A stretch of 64,000 nucleotides of DNA from Chloroflexota bacterium (GTDB taxonomy: Bacteria > Chloroflexota > Dehalococcoidia > E44-bin15). Below, one piece after another: positions 6,941 through 15,326 of this stretch. Below the pieces are notes generated by a model, which made no database searches, was not told the DNA's origin, and saw only the letters and a program-made list of their open reading frames with translations. Within the stretch, counting starts at the first letter, position 1. Each line of letters opens with the position of its first letter. The DNA lies in contig JAUVVB010000002.1 of the NCBI GenBank assembly GCA_030604825.1, forward strand, positions 41,368-105,367, in the 5' to 3' direction. The position numbers and the translations under genes were made by a program.

Positions 6941-8769
6941 TGGTCACCTCCAGGCAATGTCACGGTGATGGCAAAGGTATAGTCACCGGCGGCGGCCGCA
7001 ATGGCAGCCCTGATGTCGTCCAGCCAGACGACGCAGGCACCTGGGTCACGGTTTGCATATAATGCCACCGACTGAACGCAGCCGAGATCCGAGGGATAGG
7101 TTGGGGATAGAATAACCTCCGTCCAGGTATCGGCGGTGAGTGCCGGAATACCCAGTGTTTCCACCGGGGTGGGTAATCCTACGGTCAGGTACACCGTCAG
7201 TTTCTGCGGAGAGTTGATGGCACCCGGGTCTGAGATACCCCGGTCTGAGATGGTGATGGTGGCAGTGTAGCTGCCAGCGGTGAAAGCAGGAGGACCAATG
7301 ATGTCTACCGCCACCGTGACACTGGTCTTATCCTCCTCCTCCTGCCCGTCGGAGTCGCCGCTGGTAGGGCTCAATTTAAGCCAGGCGGCGCTGCTGGTCG
7401 CGGTCCAGTACAGGGTTGCGCCACCCGAGTTCCATATCTGCAGGGTCTGTTTCGCCGGGTTTGTTGCTTCCCTGGTACAGAAGATGAAGCTGAGCGGGCT
7501 AAGCCCTATTTCGGGCGGTGCGACTGGTGTGGGGGTAGGGACCGGCGTCGGGGTTGGGTATGGAGTGATGTTCAGGGACACCGGCACCGTCTGCGGGGTG
7601 TTGGTGGCGCCCGGGTCCGAGATGGTGATGGTGGCTGTGTAAGTGCCAGCAGCCAGCCCGGTGATGTCCACCGAGACGGTGACATCGTCCATCTCCCCGG
7701 TGGAGTCGCCGATGCCGGGAGCAAGGCTGAGCCAGGCGCCATCATCGCTCACCGTCCAGTTTAGGGTTCCGGTACCCGAGTTCCATATACGCAAGATCTG
7801 GTCTTTAGGGTTAGTTCCCCCTACGGTTGCACTGAAGCTAAAGCTTGAAGGGCTGTACGCAATCGTGGGAGCGGCAGGCGCGGGGAGGGCGGGGGAATAC
7901 AATACGAGCTGGAAGACCCCCGCCGGCTGGTCTGTGCTGCTCTTAATCCAAAATGTGATGTGCTTGGCGTCGCGCAGGTCTGTTGAAATGTTCTGCACAT
8001 CCTCGTGGGCAACTAAACCGGAGCTGAAGGGGGCGGAGATGCTCTGCTTGGCGCTGGCAAACCGCGCCTTATAATCCAGGTAATCTGTGAAAGAAAATAC
8101 GCTGCTTGCTGGGTTCCACTCATCCTCACAATCCTCGATAACGATGTCGGACAAGCCGTTGGTGGTGACGCGTTCCGTTTCTGTGATGTCGACTGAGGTG
8201 AATAGCCCGGTATCTTCCAGGGCTGCGGCATATTGGCTGATCAACTCAGTGGTGGCAGCGGTGCCCTCAATGGTCAAAGAGCCCTGGGTGATGGCGGTGA
8301 TGGTAACCCCGACGGGGGCGGCATCCTCGATCGCCTCCAGCACCTCAGACCAGGTAAACGTGGTCTGGGAAAGGGCGGTGTGGTCCTGCCCCATAGCGCC
8401 GAGCAAGCCCTCAAGCTCATCGATGCGCTCGTTCAAATCGCCGGCCTCGCCAGCTAGGCTTAGCAGGAAATCGCGGTAGTCCTCTCTGTCGGCCAGGGTA
8501 TCCTGTAAGCTATCGATATCTGCGTCTTGCTCATGCCAAAGCCCGTAGAGATTCGGTATATCATAATCCTCAGCGAGCTTGTCGAAGGGGGAGAAAGGGA
8601 AGAAGGGGAATATCAGATAGCCTGTGACCAGGGCCAGGATTACCAGCATAACGCTGAATAGCGATATAGGCGCTGGCGCTCGCGCCACCGCAACCCGGCG
8701 CAGGTTCAGCTTTATTAAGCTTGGCCGGCGATGGTGAGTATGCTCAGGTTCGCGTGGCGCTGCCATCAT
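6937..8769 (-). CDS. pilN: PilN-like protein with nested jelly-roll and BACON-like insertions
   Basis: 610 aa against about 200 for ordinary PilN. It has a cytoplasmic tail with a PilM-binding-like 'LIKLNL', a transmembrane helix (about 37-57), a coiled coil (about 85-130) and the start of a PilN ferredoxin-like domain (about 135-200). The final strand of that domain, 'YTFAITVTLPGG', appears only at the very C-terminus. Between them sit a jelly-roll-like first half ('CEDEW', 'HITFWIKS'), two BACON-like repeats (about 297-395 and 415-520; 'NWTVSDDGAWLSL', 'YWTATSSAAWLKL') joined by a TPTPVPTP linker, and a jelly-roll-like second half ('WTEVIL', 'VVWLDDIRA'). The inserted part would face outside and could bind glycans. 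PilN identity is well supported; the nesting is my inference. Confidence 0.85.
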   Translation of the reverse strand: MMAAPREPEHTHHRRPSLIKLNLRRVAVARAPAPISLFSVMLVILALVTGYLIFPFFPFSPFDKLAEDYDIPNLYGLWHEQDADIDSLQDTLADREDYRDFLLSLAGEAGDLNERIDELEGLLGAMGQDHTALSQTTFTWSEVLEAIEDAAPVGVTITAITQGSLTIEGTAATTELISQYAAALEDTGLFTSVDITETERVTTNGLSDIVIEDCEDEWNPASSVFSFTDYLDYKARFASAKQSISAPFSSGLVAHEDVQNISTDLRDAKHITFWIKSSTDQPAGVFQLVLYSPALPAPAAPTIAYSPSSFSFSATVGGTNPKDQILRIWNSGTGTLNWTVSDDGAWLSLAPGIGDSTGEMDDVTVSVDITGLAAGTYTATITISDPGATNTPQTVPVSLNITPYPTPTPVPTPTPVAPPEIGLSPLSFIFCTREATNPAKQTLQIWNSGGATLYWTATSSAAWLKLSPTSGDSDGQEEEDKTSVTVAVDIIGPPAFTAGSYTATITISDRGISDPGAINSPQKLTVYLTVGLPTPVETLGIPALTADTWTEVILSPTYPSDLGCVQSVALYANRDPGACVVWLDDIRAAIAAAAGDYTFAITVTLPGGDQ

Positions 8770-8800
8770 CCTTTTCCGGGTAAAGGTTAAACTTCAAGGA

Positions 8801-8829
8801 AATTTAGCACAATAGTAGCAAAAAGTCAA
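8801..8829 (-). promoter_or_regulatory. Promoter of pilN-O-M-D operon
   Basis: Minus-strand TTGACT (8824-8829), 17-bp spacer, TAAATT (8801-8806), about 30 bp before the pilN start. Confidence 0.7.
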
Positions 8830-8899
8830 GCAAATTGCTCAAAAGGGGATTAATCCAGCCCTTGGCAAGGCGGCTGCGGGTGTGCCATTATGTCAACCG

Positions 8900-9943
8900 T
8901 TATTGGCTCTCATAGGTGTAGGTGACAATGTCCAACGGGTCCGGTCCCATTATATAGCTTATGACCGTAGTCCCTCCTGCTGTGGCGGTGACCCCATAAA
9001 TTGCAACGTCTAAATCCCAGGTTAAATAGATGTCATGCCGGTTCGTCCTCGCCCAGGAAAAAGCCCCCTCAGGATCCTCATCTGCCGGGGTAAATTGAAA
9101 GGACAGGCCGTGCACATACGGGGGCCCGGCGCCTGAATTGAAATTGACGGCGGGATCAAAATCCCACACATAGGCTTTACCATCGCGGAAGGGGCTTTCC
9201 GTGGGCGCGGCAGTGACCAGCGTGCCACTGACGGTTGCACCGCTGGAGTGGGGAGCAGCGATAGTATTGTCAGCTCCTCTGGTGCAGCCGGTGAATGCCG
9301 CGTTGTCCGTATCCGAGTACTCGATCAGCTCGTCCTCGATGTGTAACACACCCGTTGGGGGGAAGAGGGCAGTGCTAGCCACGGGGATGATGGTAACGGT
9401 CTCATCAATGTCCTGGGTTAGCGTGGTTACGGCGGCACTCGTCCCAGCGACGTAGCTAAAGCCAGAGGGCAGCCAGATACCTATTCTATTTATCCACAAA
9501 TTTCCTTTTGCTCCATCATAGGCGATATCGATTTGGTAAGTGCCAGCCTCGGTAGTATGCCCCGTTGTCACCAATGCGCTATGGGGCTCTGTCCCTTGAT
9601 GTTCGTCCTCTACCTCAAAGCCCTCGAGAATCCAGATGTGTTCTATGGTAACGGCTACTTCGTTGCCATTTATATCTGCTATCGTGTACTGGTAGGGCGG
9701 ATCATCCGCGCTTGGGGGTAGATTGGCATCGACGTTCTGTATTTTGTATACCGCATCCTCTATGCCGGCATCAGCGGCATAAAACCTCTGCATGATGTCC
9801 TCTTGAAGCTGGGCGGACTTGATGCTGGTGGTCATGAGCAGCAGCAGGGGTACCAGGATGAGGCCAGCCACGATTAGCAGGATTAACACCGTAACCAGGG
9901 CGTAGCCTGCCTCATTTTTTCTGGGCTTGATCCTTTTCCCCAT
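8900..9943 (-). CDS. PilX-like minor pilin / pilus tip adhesin candidate
   Basis: A 347-aa protein. The ATG at 9943 is chosen because GGAGG precedes it and it avoids overlap with the upstream gene. A basic start is followed by 'NEAGYALVTVLILLIVAGLILVPLLLLM', a PilX-type helix without the strict prepilin Glu5, then 'FYAADAGIEDAVY', a PilX signature. Residues about 175-245 hold a segment with 'LHIEDELIEYS', 'FTGCTRGADNT' and 'AAPHSSGATV', a pattern I know from phage tail and baseplate proteins. As the last gene of the pilC cluster it could encode a large tip pilin. Confidence 0.7.
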   Translation of the reverse strand: MGKRIKPRKNEAGYALVTVLILLIVAGLILVPLLLLMTTSIKSAQLQEDIMQRFYAADAGIEDAVYKIQNVDANLPPSADDPPYQYTIADINGNEVAVTIEHIWILEGFEVEDEHQGTEPHSALVTTGHTTEAGTYQIDIAYDGAKGNLWINRIGIWLPSGFSYVAGTSAAVTTLTQDIDETVTIIPVASTALFPPTGVLHIEDELIEYSDTDNAAFTGCTRGADNTIAAPHSSGATVSGTLVTAAPTESPFRDGKAYVWDFDPAVNFNSGAGPPYVHGLSFQFTPADEDPEGAFSWARTNRHDIYLTWDLDVAIYGVTATAGGTTVISYIMGPDPLDIVTYTYESQ

Positions 9944-9968
9944 CACGCTTCCTCCCACTACGCCACCG

Positions 9969-10481
9969 CTAGGATAGAGGCCTGGCCTTAACATTGTACG
10001 TTCTAGTGGCGGTCTCTTCCCCAACCTGAGCCGTTATCACCAGGGTGAGCATTCCTCCATCCCAGCTACAGCTGGTGTTTGCCGAATCGATATATCCGGC
10101 GACAAAAACGGTCTCTGCGGAGCCACCGTTAACTGAATAAGCCCGCATCAGCTTCTTGAGACCATCGTCGGCGTCTGCCAGGGTGTAATCAACCTGATGT
10201 TCATCGCCTTCCCAGTCAAGCCATACCAGGGTGATGAACTCCGGGGTTGCCGGGTCACTGTCAACCGTAACCTGTTGAGCCATCACCGCATCGTGGCTGA
10301 CCCAGGAACCGGCGTTCTGCACCTGACCAAAAGCAGCCATATAATTGCTATCACGATCGCTGGAGGTAAAGAGCTGATGAATCCCGCTCGCCACAGCAGC
10401 CACTATCAGAGCGGAGATAGCCATAACTGCCAATAGCTCCAGCAGCGTCAACCCCTTTTGGTTCAAAGGCTTCGCACTCAT
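9969..10481 (-). CDS. Minor pilin, PilW/GspJ-like
   Basis: A 170-aa protein with leader MSAKPLNQKG, cleavage motif G|LTLLELLAVMAISALIVAAV (Glu at +5) and a periplasm-type beta-rich domain (about 50-170). It overlaps the preceding pilV-like gene by 4 bp (ATGA), so the minor pilins are translationally coupled. Assignment to PilW/GspJ rests on size, position and the TLLELLAVMAI start; the exact slot within the tip complex cannot be fixed from sequence alone. Confidence 0.8.
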   Translation of the reverse strand: MSAKPLNQKGLTLLELLAVMAISALIVAAVASGIHQLFTSSDRDSNYMAAFGQVQNAGSWVSHDAVMAQQVTVDSDPATPEFITLVWLDWEGDEHQVDYTLADADDGLKKLMRAYSVNGGSAETVFVAGYIDSANTSCSWDGGMLTLVITAQVGEETATRTYNVKARPLS

Positions 10482-10879
10482 CGGTTCACCTTATAGCTTT
10501 CGGTGGTGAGCAACAGCTCACCTTCAAAGTAGACCTCGACCGTTACCTGCTGAATGCCGTCGTCATTATCAATGCCGTCGCCCTTGGGGTCCAGGCGCTC
10601 GGCAGCGACCTCAATGGAGTAGCCAGCAGGGATGTTTATATTCGGGTCTACATCGTATTGAGGATGACCGGGGTCGAGGCTGTCGTCGTAAGCAATGTAC
10701 TTGATATATTCCAGCTCGGTTCGGGTCAGGCTCTCGGCAGTAGTTCGCTGATTGACGCCAAATGTGGTTTTGTGACTCACGGTCAAAGCGGTAGCCAGCC
10801 CACTCGCTATCACCCCCAGAATAACCAGGGCTATCAATACCTCGACCAGGGTCATTCCCTTTTGGTTGCCCAATCTCAT
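10478..10879 (-). CDS. Minor pilin, PilV/GspI-like
   Basis: A 133-aa prepilin with leader MRLGNQKG and the motif G|MTLVEVLIALVILGVIASGLA (Glu at +5), typical of PilV/GspI. The C-terminal part, with 'SLTRTELEYIKYI' and a beta hairpin ending 'TTESYKVNR', fits the PilV fold. It overlaps pilC by 4 bp upstream and the PilW-like gene by 4 bp downstream. Confidence 0.85.
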   Translation of the reverse strand: MRLGNQKGMTLVEVLIALVILGVIASGLATALTVSHKTTFGVNQRTTAESLTRTELEYIKYIAYDDSLDPGHPQYDVDPNINIPAGYSIEVAAERLDPKGDGIDNDDGIQQVTVEVYFEGELLLTTESYKVNR

Positions 10880-12087
10880 CCCCCCATTTGCCCCATCATG
10901 GAGTATATTGGGGTGATAATGGAGAGGGCGAGGAGGGCCACGAAGAGGCCCACCACCAGAACCAAGGCTGGCCCCAGCATCCCGGTGGCCCGGGCAATGG
11001 CCTTGTCTGACTCACCGTCATAGAAATCCGCCATCACCTCCAGATTTGCCTCAAGCCTACCGCTCTGCTCACCAACCCCCACCACCTGGGAGAGGAGGGG
11101 TGGGAAGACAGGCTGTTCCATCAGTGCCCGAGACAGGGTCTCCCCGGAATGGATATCGGAACGCACCTTTACCAGCGCCTGTTTAAGCGGCAAGCTTCCC
11201 GTTGTCTCTATCACCAGGTCGAGGGCCTCGGTGATGGGAATGCCGCCCCGAATCAGGGTGGCGATGTTTCTCGCCAGCCGGGACATGCTCCCCTTGATGG
11301 AGATGTCGCCAAATAGGGGCATGCGCCATAGGAGGAAATCCTTGTTCTTGCTTCCCTGGGGGGTTTTGACATACCACCATCCGATACCAACAACGAGCGA
11401 CAGGCCAATGATTATATACAGGATGTTACCTCTGACGAAATTGGCGAGGGCCAGCATTATCCTGGTGAAGATGGGCAACTCCCCGCCAAAGGCGGTGAAA
11501 AGGCCGCTCAATGCCGGTATGACGAAGCCGAACATTACTCCCCCAGCGACAATGCCCAGGACGAGCACCATGACGGGGTAGATCATGGCATTCCTGATCT
11601 TGCTGACGACGGCAGCCTCCTTCTCCATATGTATCACTATTTCCCTCAGCATTAGCTCCAGGTTTCCTATCTCCTCCCCTACCCTTACCAGGCGCAGATA
11701 GAAGGGGGAAAATACCTTGGGGTGTTTGGCGCACGCGTCGGAGAAGGGGCTGCCCGTCTCCACACCCCCGATGAGCTGCTGAATCACCTTCTTCATGCCC
11801 GCCTTATTGGTTCGCCCATGGAGCATATGTAGCGCGGGGAGGATGGCAATACCCGAGGTGAGCAAGGTGGCCAGGTCGCGGCTAAAATAGACCACGTCAT
11901 TGCGGCTGATCCTGGAGAGGAAAGGCAGTGCCTCATCCAGGGAGGGGGGTGTGACCTTCTTCTCCAGGCTGATGATGGTGAGCTGGGATCGCCACAGCGC
12001 CGCCTCAGCGGCGTGCTCCGAATCAGCCTCAAGCGTGCCCTTGGTCATACTGCCGTCAGAAGTGCTGGCCATGTATTTGAACCACAT
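10876..12087 (-). CDS. pilC: Type IV pilus inner-membrane platform protein
   Basis: A 403-aa member of the PilC/GspF family. It has an N-terminal soluble region ('MWFKYMASTSDGSMTKGTLEADS'-like start), two GspF helical domains (about 68-190 and 270-395) with the motif 'PVFPPLLSQVVGVGEQSGRL' in the second, and transmembrane segments about 170-190, 218-240 and 375-398. The RBS is AAGGAG. It works with PilB to add pilin subunits. First gene of the pilC-pilV-pilW-pilX cluster, with its own promoter at 12127-12156. Confidence 0.95.
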   Translation of the reverse strand: MWFKYMASTSDGSMTKGTLEADSEHAAEAALWRSQLTIISLEKKVTPPSLDEALPFLSRISRNDVVYFSRDLATLLTSGIAILPALHMLHGRTNKAGMKKVIQQLIGGVETGSPFSDACAKHPKVFSPFYLRLVRVGEEIGNLELMLREIVIHMEKEAAVVSKIRNAMIYPVMVLVLGIVAGGVMFGFVIPALSGLFTAFGGELPIFTRIMLALANFVRGNILYIIIGLSLVVGIGWWYVKTPQGSKNKDFLLWRMPLFGDISIKGSMSRLARNIATLIRGGIPITEALDLVIETTGSLPLKQALVKVRSDIHSGETLSRALMEQPVFPPLLSQVVGVGEQSGRLEANLEVMADFYDGESDKAIARATGMLGPALVLVVGLFVALLALSIITPIYSMMGQMGG

Positions 12088-12126
12088 GTCTCGAGCTCCT
12101 TAACTAATTTTGTCTTATTTTATATC

Positions 12127-12156
12127 ATGCTAGCATAAAGTAGATTATCTTGTCAA
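12127..12156 (-). promoter_or_regulatory. Promoter of pilC operon
   Basis: Minus-strand TTGACA (12151-12156), 18-bp spacer, TAGCAT (12127-12132), placed after the pilB terminator and 40 bp before the pilC start. Confidence 0.65.
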
Positions 12157-12176
12157 GCCGCTGCCAAAAACCCAGC

Positions 12177-12214
12177 GCAAAAAAGGTTGGGCAGGCATTG
12201 GCGCCGCCCAAACC
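12177..12214 (-). terminator. Intrinsic terminator after pilB
   Basis: On the minus strand a GC-rich stem (GGTTTGGGC / GCCCAACC) with inner GGCGCC is followed by TTTTTT, 23 bp after the pilB stop. About 24 nt around the hairpin (AGATAA, then GGGCGGCGCCAA) recur in the pilB leader at 14013-14062. Confidence 0.8.
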
Positions 12215-12236
12215 AGTTATCTCAAATTCTTATCCG

Positions 12237-13946
12237 TTAGCCAATGGTGAAGACGTTACGGATCACCTCCCCAGGGGTAGTTATCCCTTCCTTGACCTTG
12301 AGCATGCCATCGCGGCGCATACTGGTCATTCCCTCTCTCAGGGCCTGTTGCTTAATCTCCGCAGCTCCTGCCTCCCGGTTCACCAGCTGCCTTATTTCGT
12401 CGCTCATGGTGAGCAGTTCGAAAACCCCGATTCTGCCCAGAAAGCCGGTATGGGAGCAGAAGCTGCAGCCGGTGCCATAGGCAAATTCGGTTTTCTCCTC
12501 CCCCATCTCATGCTGGTAAGCCATTGCCTCGACGAGGGGGGCTTCTCTCATCTGCCTGCAGTAGGGGCAGACCTTCCTCACCAGGCGCTGCGACATAGCT
12601 CCGATAACTGCCGAGGTAACCAGGAAGTGCTCCACCCCGAAATCGAGGAGGCGAACGATAGCACCGGCGCCATCGTTGGCGTGGATCGATGTCAGCACCA
12701 GGTGACCGGTGAGGGCAGCCGTTATCGCCGTATTTGCCGTCTCTGCATCGCGGATCTCGCCGACGAGGATTACATCGGGGTCGAGGCGCATGATGGCCCT
12801 CAGCCCACTGGCAAAGGTTATGTCCGCAGCGCGATTAACCTGCATCTGCTGGATCCCCTGGAACTGGTATTCAACGGGGTCCTCGATGGTCATGATATTG
12901 AGCTCTTGGCAATTTAGCTTGCTCACCGAGGCGTAAAGGGTGGTGGTCTTGCCCGAGCCGGTAGGACCGCTGATCAGGGTCATGCCAAAGGGGGAGTGAA
13001 GCGCCTTCTGGTAGGTCTCCAGGATACTGGGGGGCATCCCCAATGCGGAGAGCTCTATTATGGACATGGATTTATCCAGTACCCTGAGCACCGCCATCTC
13101 CCCATGATTGGTGCCCACGGTGGCAACGCGGAAATCCACATCTTTGCCGGCGATGGTGGCGCTGAACTGGCCATCCTGGGCGCGGCGGCGTTCGGCGATG
13201 TTCATGTTGGACATCACCTTGATCCTGGTGAGCAGCGCTGAGTGGACTTCCTGGGGCAGGCTAACGGCGTTGTGGAGCACGCCATCAACCCGGTAGCGAA
13301 CCTGAACCTCTTCCTCCTGAGGCACGATATGAATATCCGATGCCCTGTCCTTCACCCCCTGGGTAAGCAGCATCTCCACCGCTCGCACTATGGGGGCATG
13401 GCTGATCGCTTCCAGAGTGAGGGTTGGCTCCGCTACCCCCCTTCCTCGGGCGGTGGTCAACAGCTGTCTGATTTCCTTCTCTATCTGGGTGGTCAGCTTG
13501 TATTGGGTATCGACGGCCTCGCGGATGCCACCACTAAGGGGGATGATCGGCTTTATCCGCTTCTTGGTGAGCACGGCAAGGGTATCGATGAGTTGTAGAT
13601 TATCGGGATCCTCCATGGCCACGGTCAGGGTATCGCCATCCACCGATAGGGGCAGAATGTTGTGTTCCCGGGCCACCTCTTCAGGGATCAATGCCAGAGC
13701 GGAGGCCTGAACCTGCACCTGCTTCAGATCCACTGCGGGAACATTTAGCTGGAAGCTGAGAACGGTGGCAAGGGTCTCATGGCTGACGAGGCGTTGCTCG
13801 ATCAGGATATCCTTCAGATCCTTATTGGAATGTTGGGCAGCCTGTCTGGCAGCTTCGAGCTGTTCCTTGGTGATGAATGCCCCTTCCACTAGGAGCTCGT
13901 CTATCTGCTTCCGGTTTCGCAGTCCCCTTGACTCTGCCTCGGCCAT
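12237..13946 (-). CDS. pilB: Type IV pilus assembly ATPase
   Basis: A 569-aa GspE/PilB motor ATPase. The N-terminal MshEN-type domain (about 15-130; 'LKDILIEQRLVSHETLATVLSFQLNVP') is of the kind that binds cyclic di-GMP. Walker A is GPTGSGKT (about 327-334), Walker B 'DVILVGEIRD', and a His box and the zinc pairs CPYC and CSFC follow. The ATG at 13946 is taken as start because GAGGGGG lies 8 nt upstream; an in-frame TTG at 13976 is possible. It powers pilus extension. No PilT-like retraction ATPase was seen in the window. Confidence 0.95.
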   Translation of the reverse strand: MAEAESRGLRNRKQIDELLVEGAFITKEQLEAARQAAQHSNKDLKDILIEQRLVSHETLATVLSFQLNVPAVDLKQVQVQASALALIPEEVAREHNILPLSVDGDTLTVAMEDPDNLQLIDTLAVLTKKRIKPIIPLSGGIREAVDTQYKLTTQIEKEIRQLLTTARGRGVAEPTLTLEAISHAPIVRAVEMLLTQGVKDRASDIHIVPQEEEVQVRYRVDGVLHNAVSLPQEVHSALLTRIKVMSNMNIAERRRAQDGQFSATIAGKDVDFRVATVGTNHGEMAVLRVLDKSMSIIELSALGMPPSILETYQKALHSPFGMTLISGPTGSGKTTTLYASVSKLNCQELNIMTIEDPVEYQFQGIQQMQVNRAADITFASGLRAIMRLDPDVILVGEIRDAETANTAITAALTGHLVLTSIHANDGAGAIVRLLDFGVEHFLVTSAVIGAMSQRLVRKVCPYCRQMREAPLVEAMAYQHEMGEEKTEFAYGTGCSFCSHTGFLGRIGVFELLTMSDEIRQLVNREAGAAEIKQQALREGMTSMRRDGMLKVKEGITTPGEVIRNVFTIG

Positions 13947-14012
13947 TCTGGCAACCCCCTCTCCTTGGGTGGACAACTAGATTGCCTAGCTTTAACCTCA
14001 AATACAGGGTGC

Positions 14013-14055
14013 AAAATAAAAAAAGATTCGGATGACCTTTGGCGCCGCCCGAATC
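14013..14055 (-). terminator. Leader terminator (attenuator-like) upstream of pilB
   Basis: On the minus strand GATTCGG ... CCGAATC form a stem around GCGGCGCC, followed by TTTTTTTATTTT. It lies only about 35 nt downstream of the predicted start of the pilB transcript and about 70 nt before the pilB start codon. It must therefore either stop most transcripts early or be controlled by a competing structure. Confidence 0.7.
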
Positions 14056-14092
14056 AATTATCTAGTTATCTAGAACCTTTACCTAATGCAGC

Positions 14093-14121
14093 ATATTACC
14101 ATACATGGGGAGAAATGTCAA
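14093..14121 (-). promoter_or_regulatory. Promoter of pilB
   Basis: A near-consensus minus-strand promoter: TTGACA (14116-14121), 17-bp spacer, TAATAT (14093-14098). Confidence 0.8.
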
Positions 14122-14151
14122 CCTTTGGCAGCGGATGATCATGGTGCCATC

Positions 14152-14180
14152 TTGATTTCAGGGGCATCGTATATTATGAT
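14152..14180 (+). promoter_or_regulatory. Promoter of the DUF6391-like gene
   Basis: TTGATT (14152-14157), 17-bp spacer, TATGAT (14175-14180), 17 bp before the start codon at 14198. Divergent from the pilB promoter. Confidence 0.6.
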
Positions 14181-14197
14181 GCAAAGAGGAGGTAAGC

Positions 14198-14695
14198 ATG
14201 AGCATAGATTTCCTTACTGCCCTTCGCCAGAATCATGCCCTGGAGCATGCCACCATTGCCATCTTGACCAGGAACGTGGGCTTTAACGTCAGGCTGGTAG
14301 GGCAGGCGACTACTACGGGCTTTTACATCTATGGTGATGTTCCTACCGATGCCATCCAGGAAGCTGCTGGCGAAGGCTTGGCTCGATTGAAGCAGGGGGA
14401 GCGGGAGTTGGCGTTGTCACCCCTTTGCGGCACGAATATCTCGGTGGCGGGGGTAATGGCGGGGATAGCCTGCTTCCTCGCTTTGGGCGGTAAGAGTCGG
14501 GGGAGACGGCTTCCCCTTGCTATCTTGGCTGCAACCTGGGCTATGCTAGCCGCCCAGCCCGTGGGCAGGTTGGCACAGAAGCATTTGACCACCTCGTCAG
14601 AGCTATCCAATGTGAGCATCAAGCGAATTACCCGCCGTGGCACAGGCACTAAGATGCTCCACAAGGTGGAGACCATTCGGGAACCAGGGGGGTGA
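14198..14695 (+). CDS. DUF6391-like membrane protein
   Basis: 165 aa with a strong GAGGAGG site. The N-terminal motif 'ALRQNHALEHATIAIL' is the hallmark I associate with DUF6391 proteins of cyanobacteria and Chloroflexota. A Gly-rich region (about 30-75) is followed by two hydrophobic helices (about 84-98 and 107-122) and a basic tail. The His residues in NHALEHAT may bind a metal or act catalytically; the function is unknown. It is transcribed alone, divergently from pilB. Confidence 0.65.
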   Translation: MSIDFLTALRQNHALEHATIAILTRNVGFNVRLVGQATTTGFYIYGDVPTDAIQEAAGEGLARLKQGERELALSPLCGTNISVAGVMAGIACFLALGGKSRGRRLPLAILAATWAMLAAQPVGRLAQKHLTTSSELSNVSIKRITRRGTGTKMLHKVETIREPGG

Positions 14696-14705
14696 GGCGG
14701 ACCGA

Positions 14706-15319
14706 TCAGCGAGGTGGGGCCTCTTTGGCGGCAGCCACGGTCTCCACGAAGGCGTCTATCTGAGCCTTCAGTTGCGCCTCGGAATAGTCGCGGGTGTCGA
14801 TGATGTCGCTCTCCAAGAACAGGATGGGTACCGTCACCTGCTCCAGCAGCACGTTCTTATAGAAGATCTGCCCGATGGTGGTGGCACGGCAGGAACGGCT
14901 GCCGTGCATCACTATCCCGTCGATCTGGTACTCCCTGACGAACTCCAGGATGCGCTGAATCTGGGGATGGCCACATTCCTGGCGTGCCTTGTTGTGCATC
15001 TCCGTAGCCCGGTGATACCACCCATTGACCAGGAACTCTAGGGGGTCATCGATGGTCGCTTCGGGCTCGAAGGGCGTGCCGGGGTAGTAAGCTGTCTCCA
15101 TGACGAACACCGCCCCCAGATTCTCGAAGTAGCTGAGGAGGTCCATGTGATGCCAGGGGGGGAGCCCCCCACCCCAGAGGAGACGGTATTTCTCATCTGG
15201 GATCACCCCTATCTTATTCTCTACCCGGTGCTTTACCAGGAGCTAAAGCACCTGTAGAAGTCCGAAGCCTCCTTGCGGCTTGCCAGAAACAGGCCGGGCA
15301 CGGTCTTGGCCTTCTCCAT
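14706..15319 (-). pseudogene. 2-hydroxyacyl-CoA dehydratase subunit (HgdB/FldC-like), internally deleted
   Basis: Two remnants lie next to each other. From the ATG at 15319 (site GAGGGGAG) about 23 residues resemble the family N-terminus ('LFLASRKEASDFYR') and end at a stop. In another frame 'VKHRVENKIGVIPDEKYRLLW' (first half) begins the C-terminal about 175 residues, including 'LPPWHHMDLLSYFE' and 'MHGSRSCRATTIGQ', where a family Cys is kept. Intact subunits have about 380-430 aa, so roughly 200 residues are missing together with a frameshift. It follows the CoA-transferase in the kor operon. The dehydration step must be done by another locus or is lost. Confidence 0.75.
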
Positions 15320-15326
15320 GCTCCCC

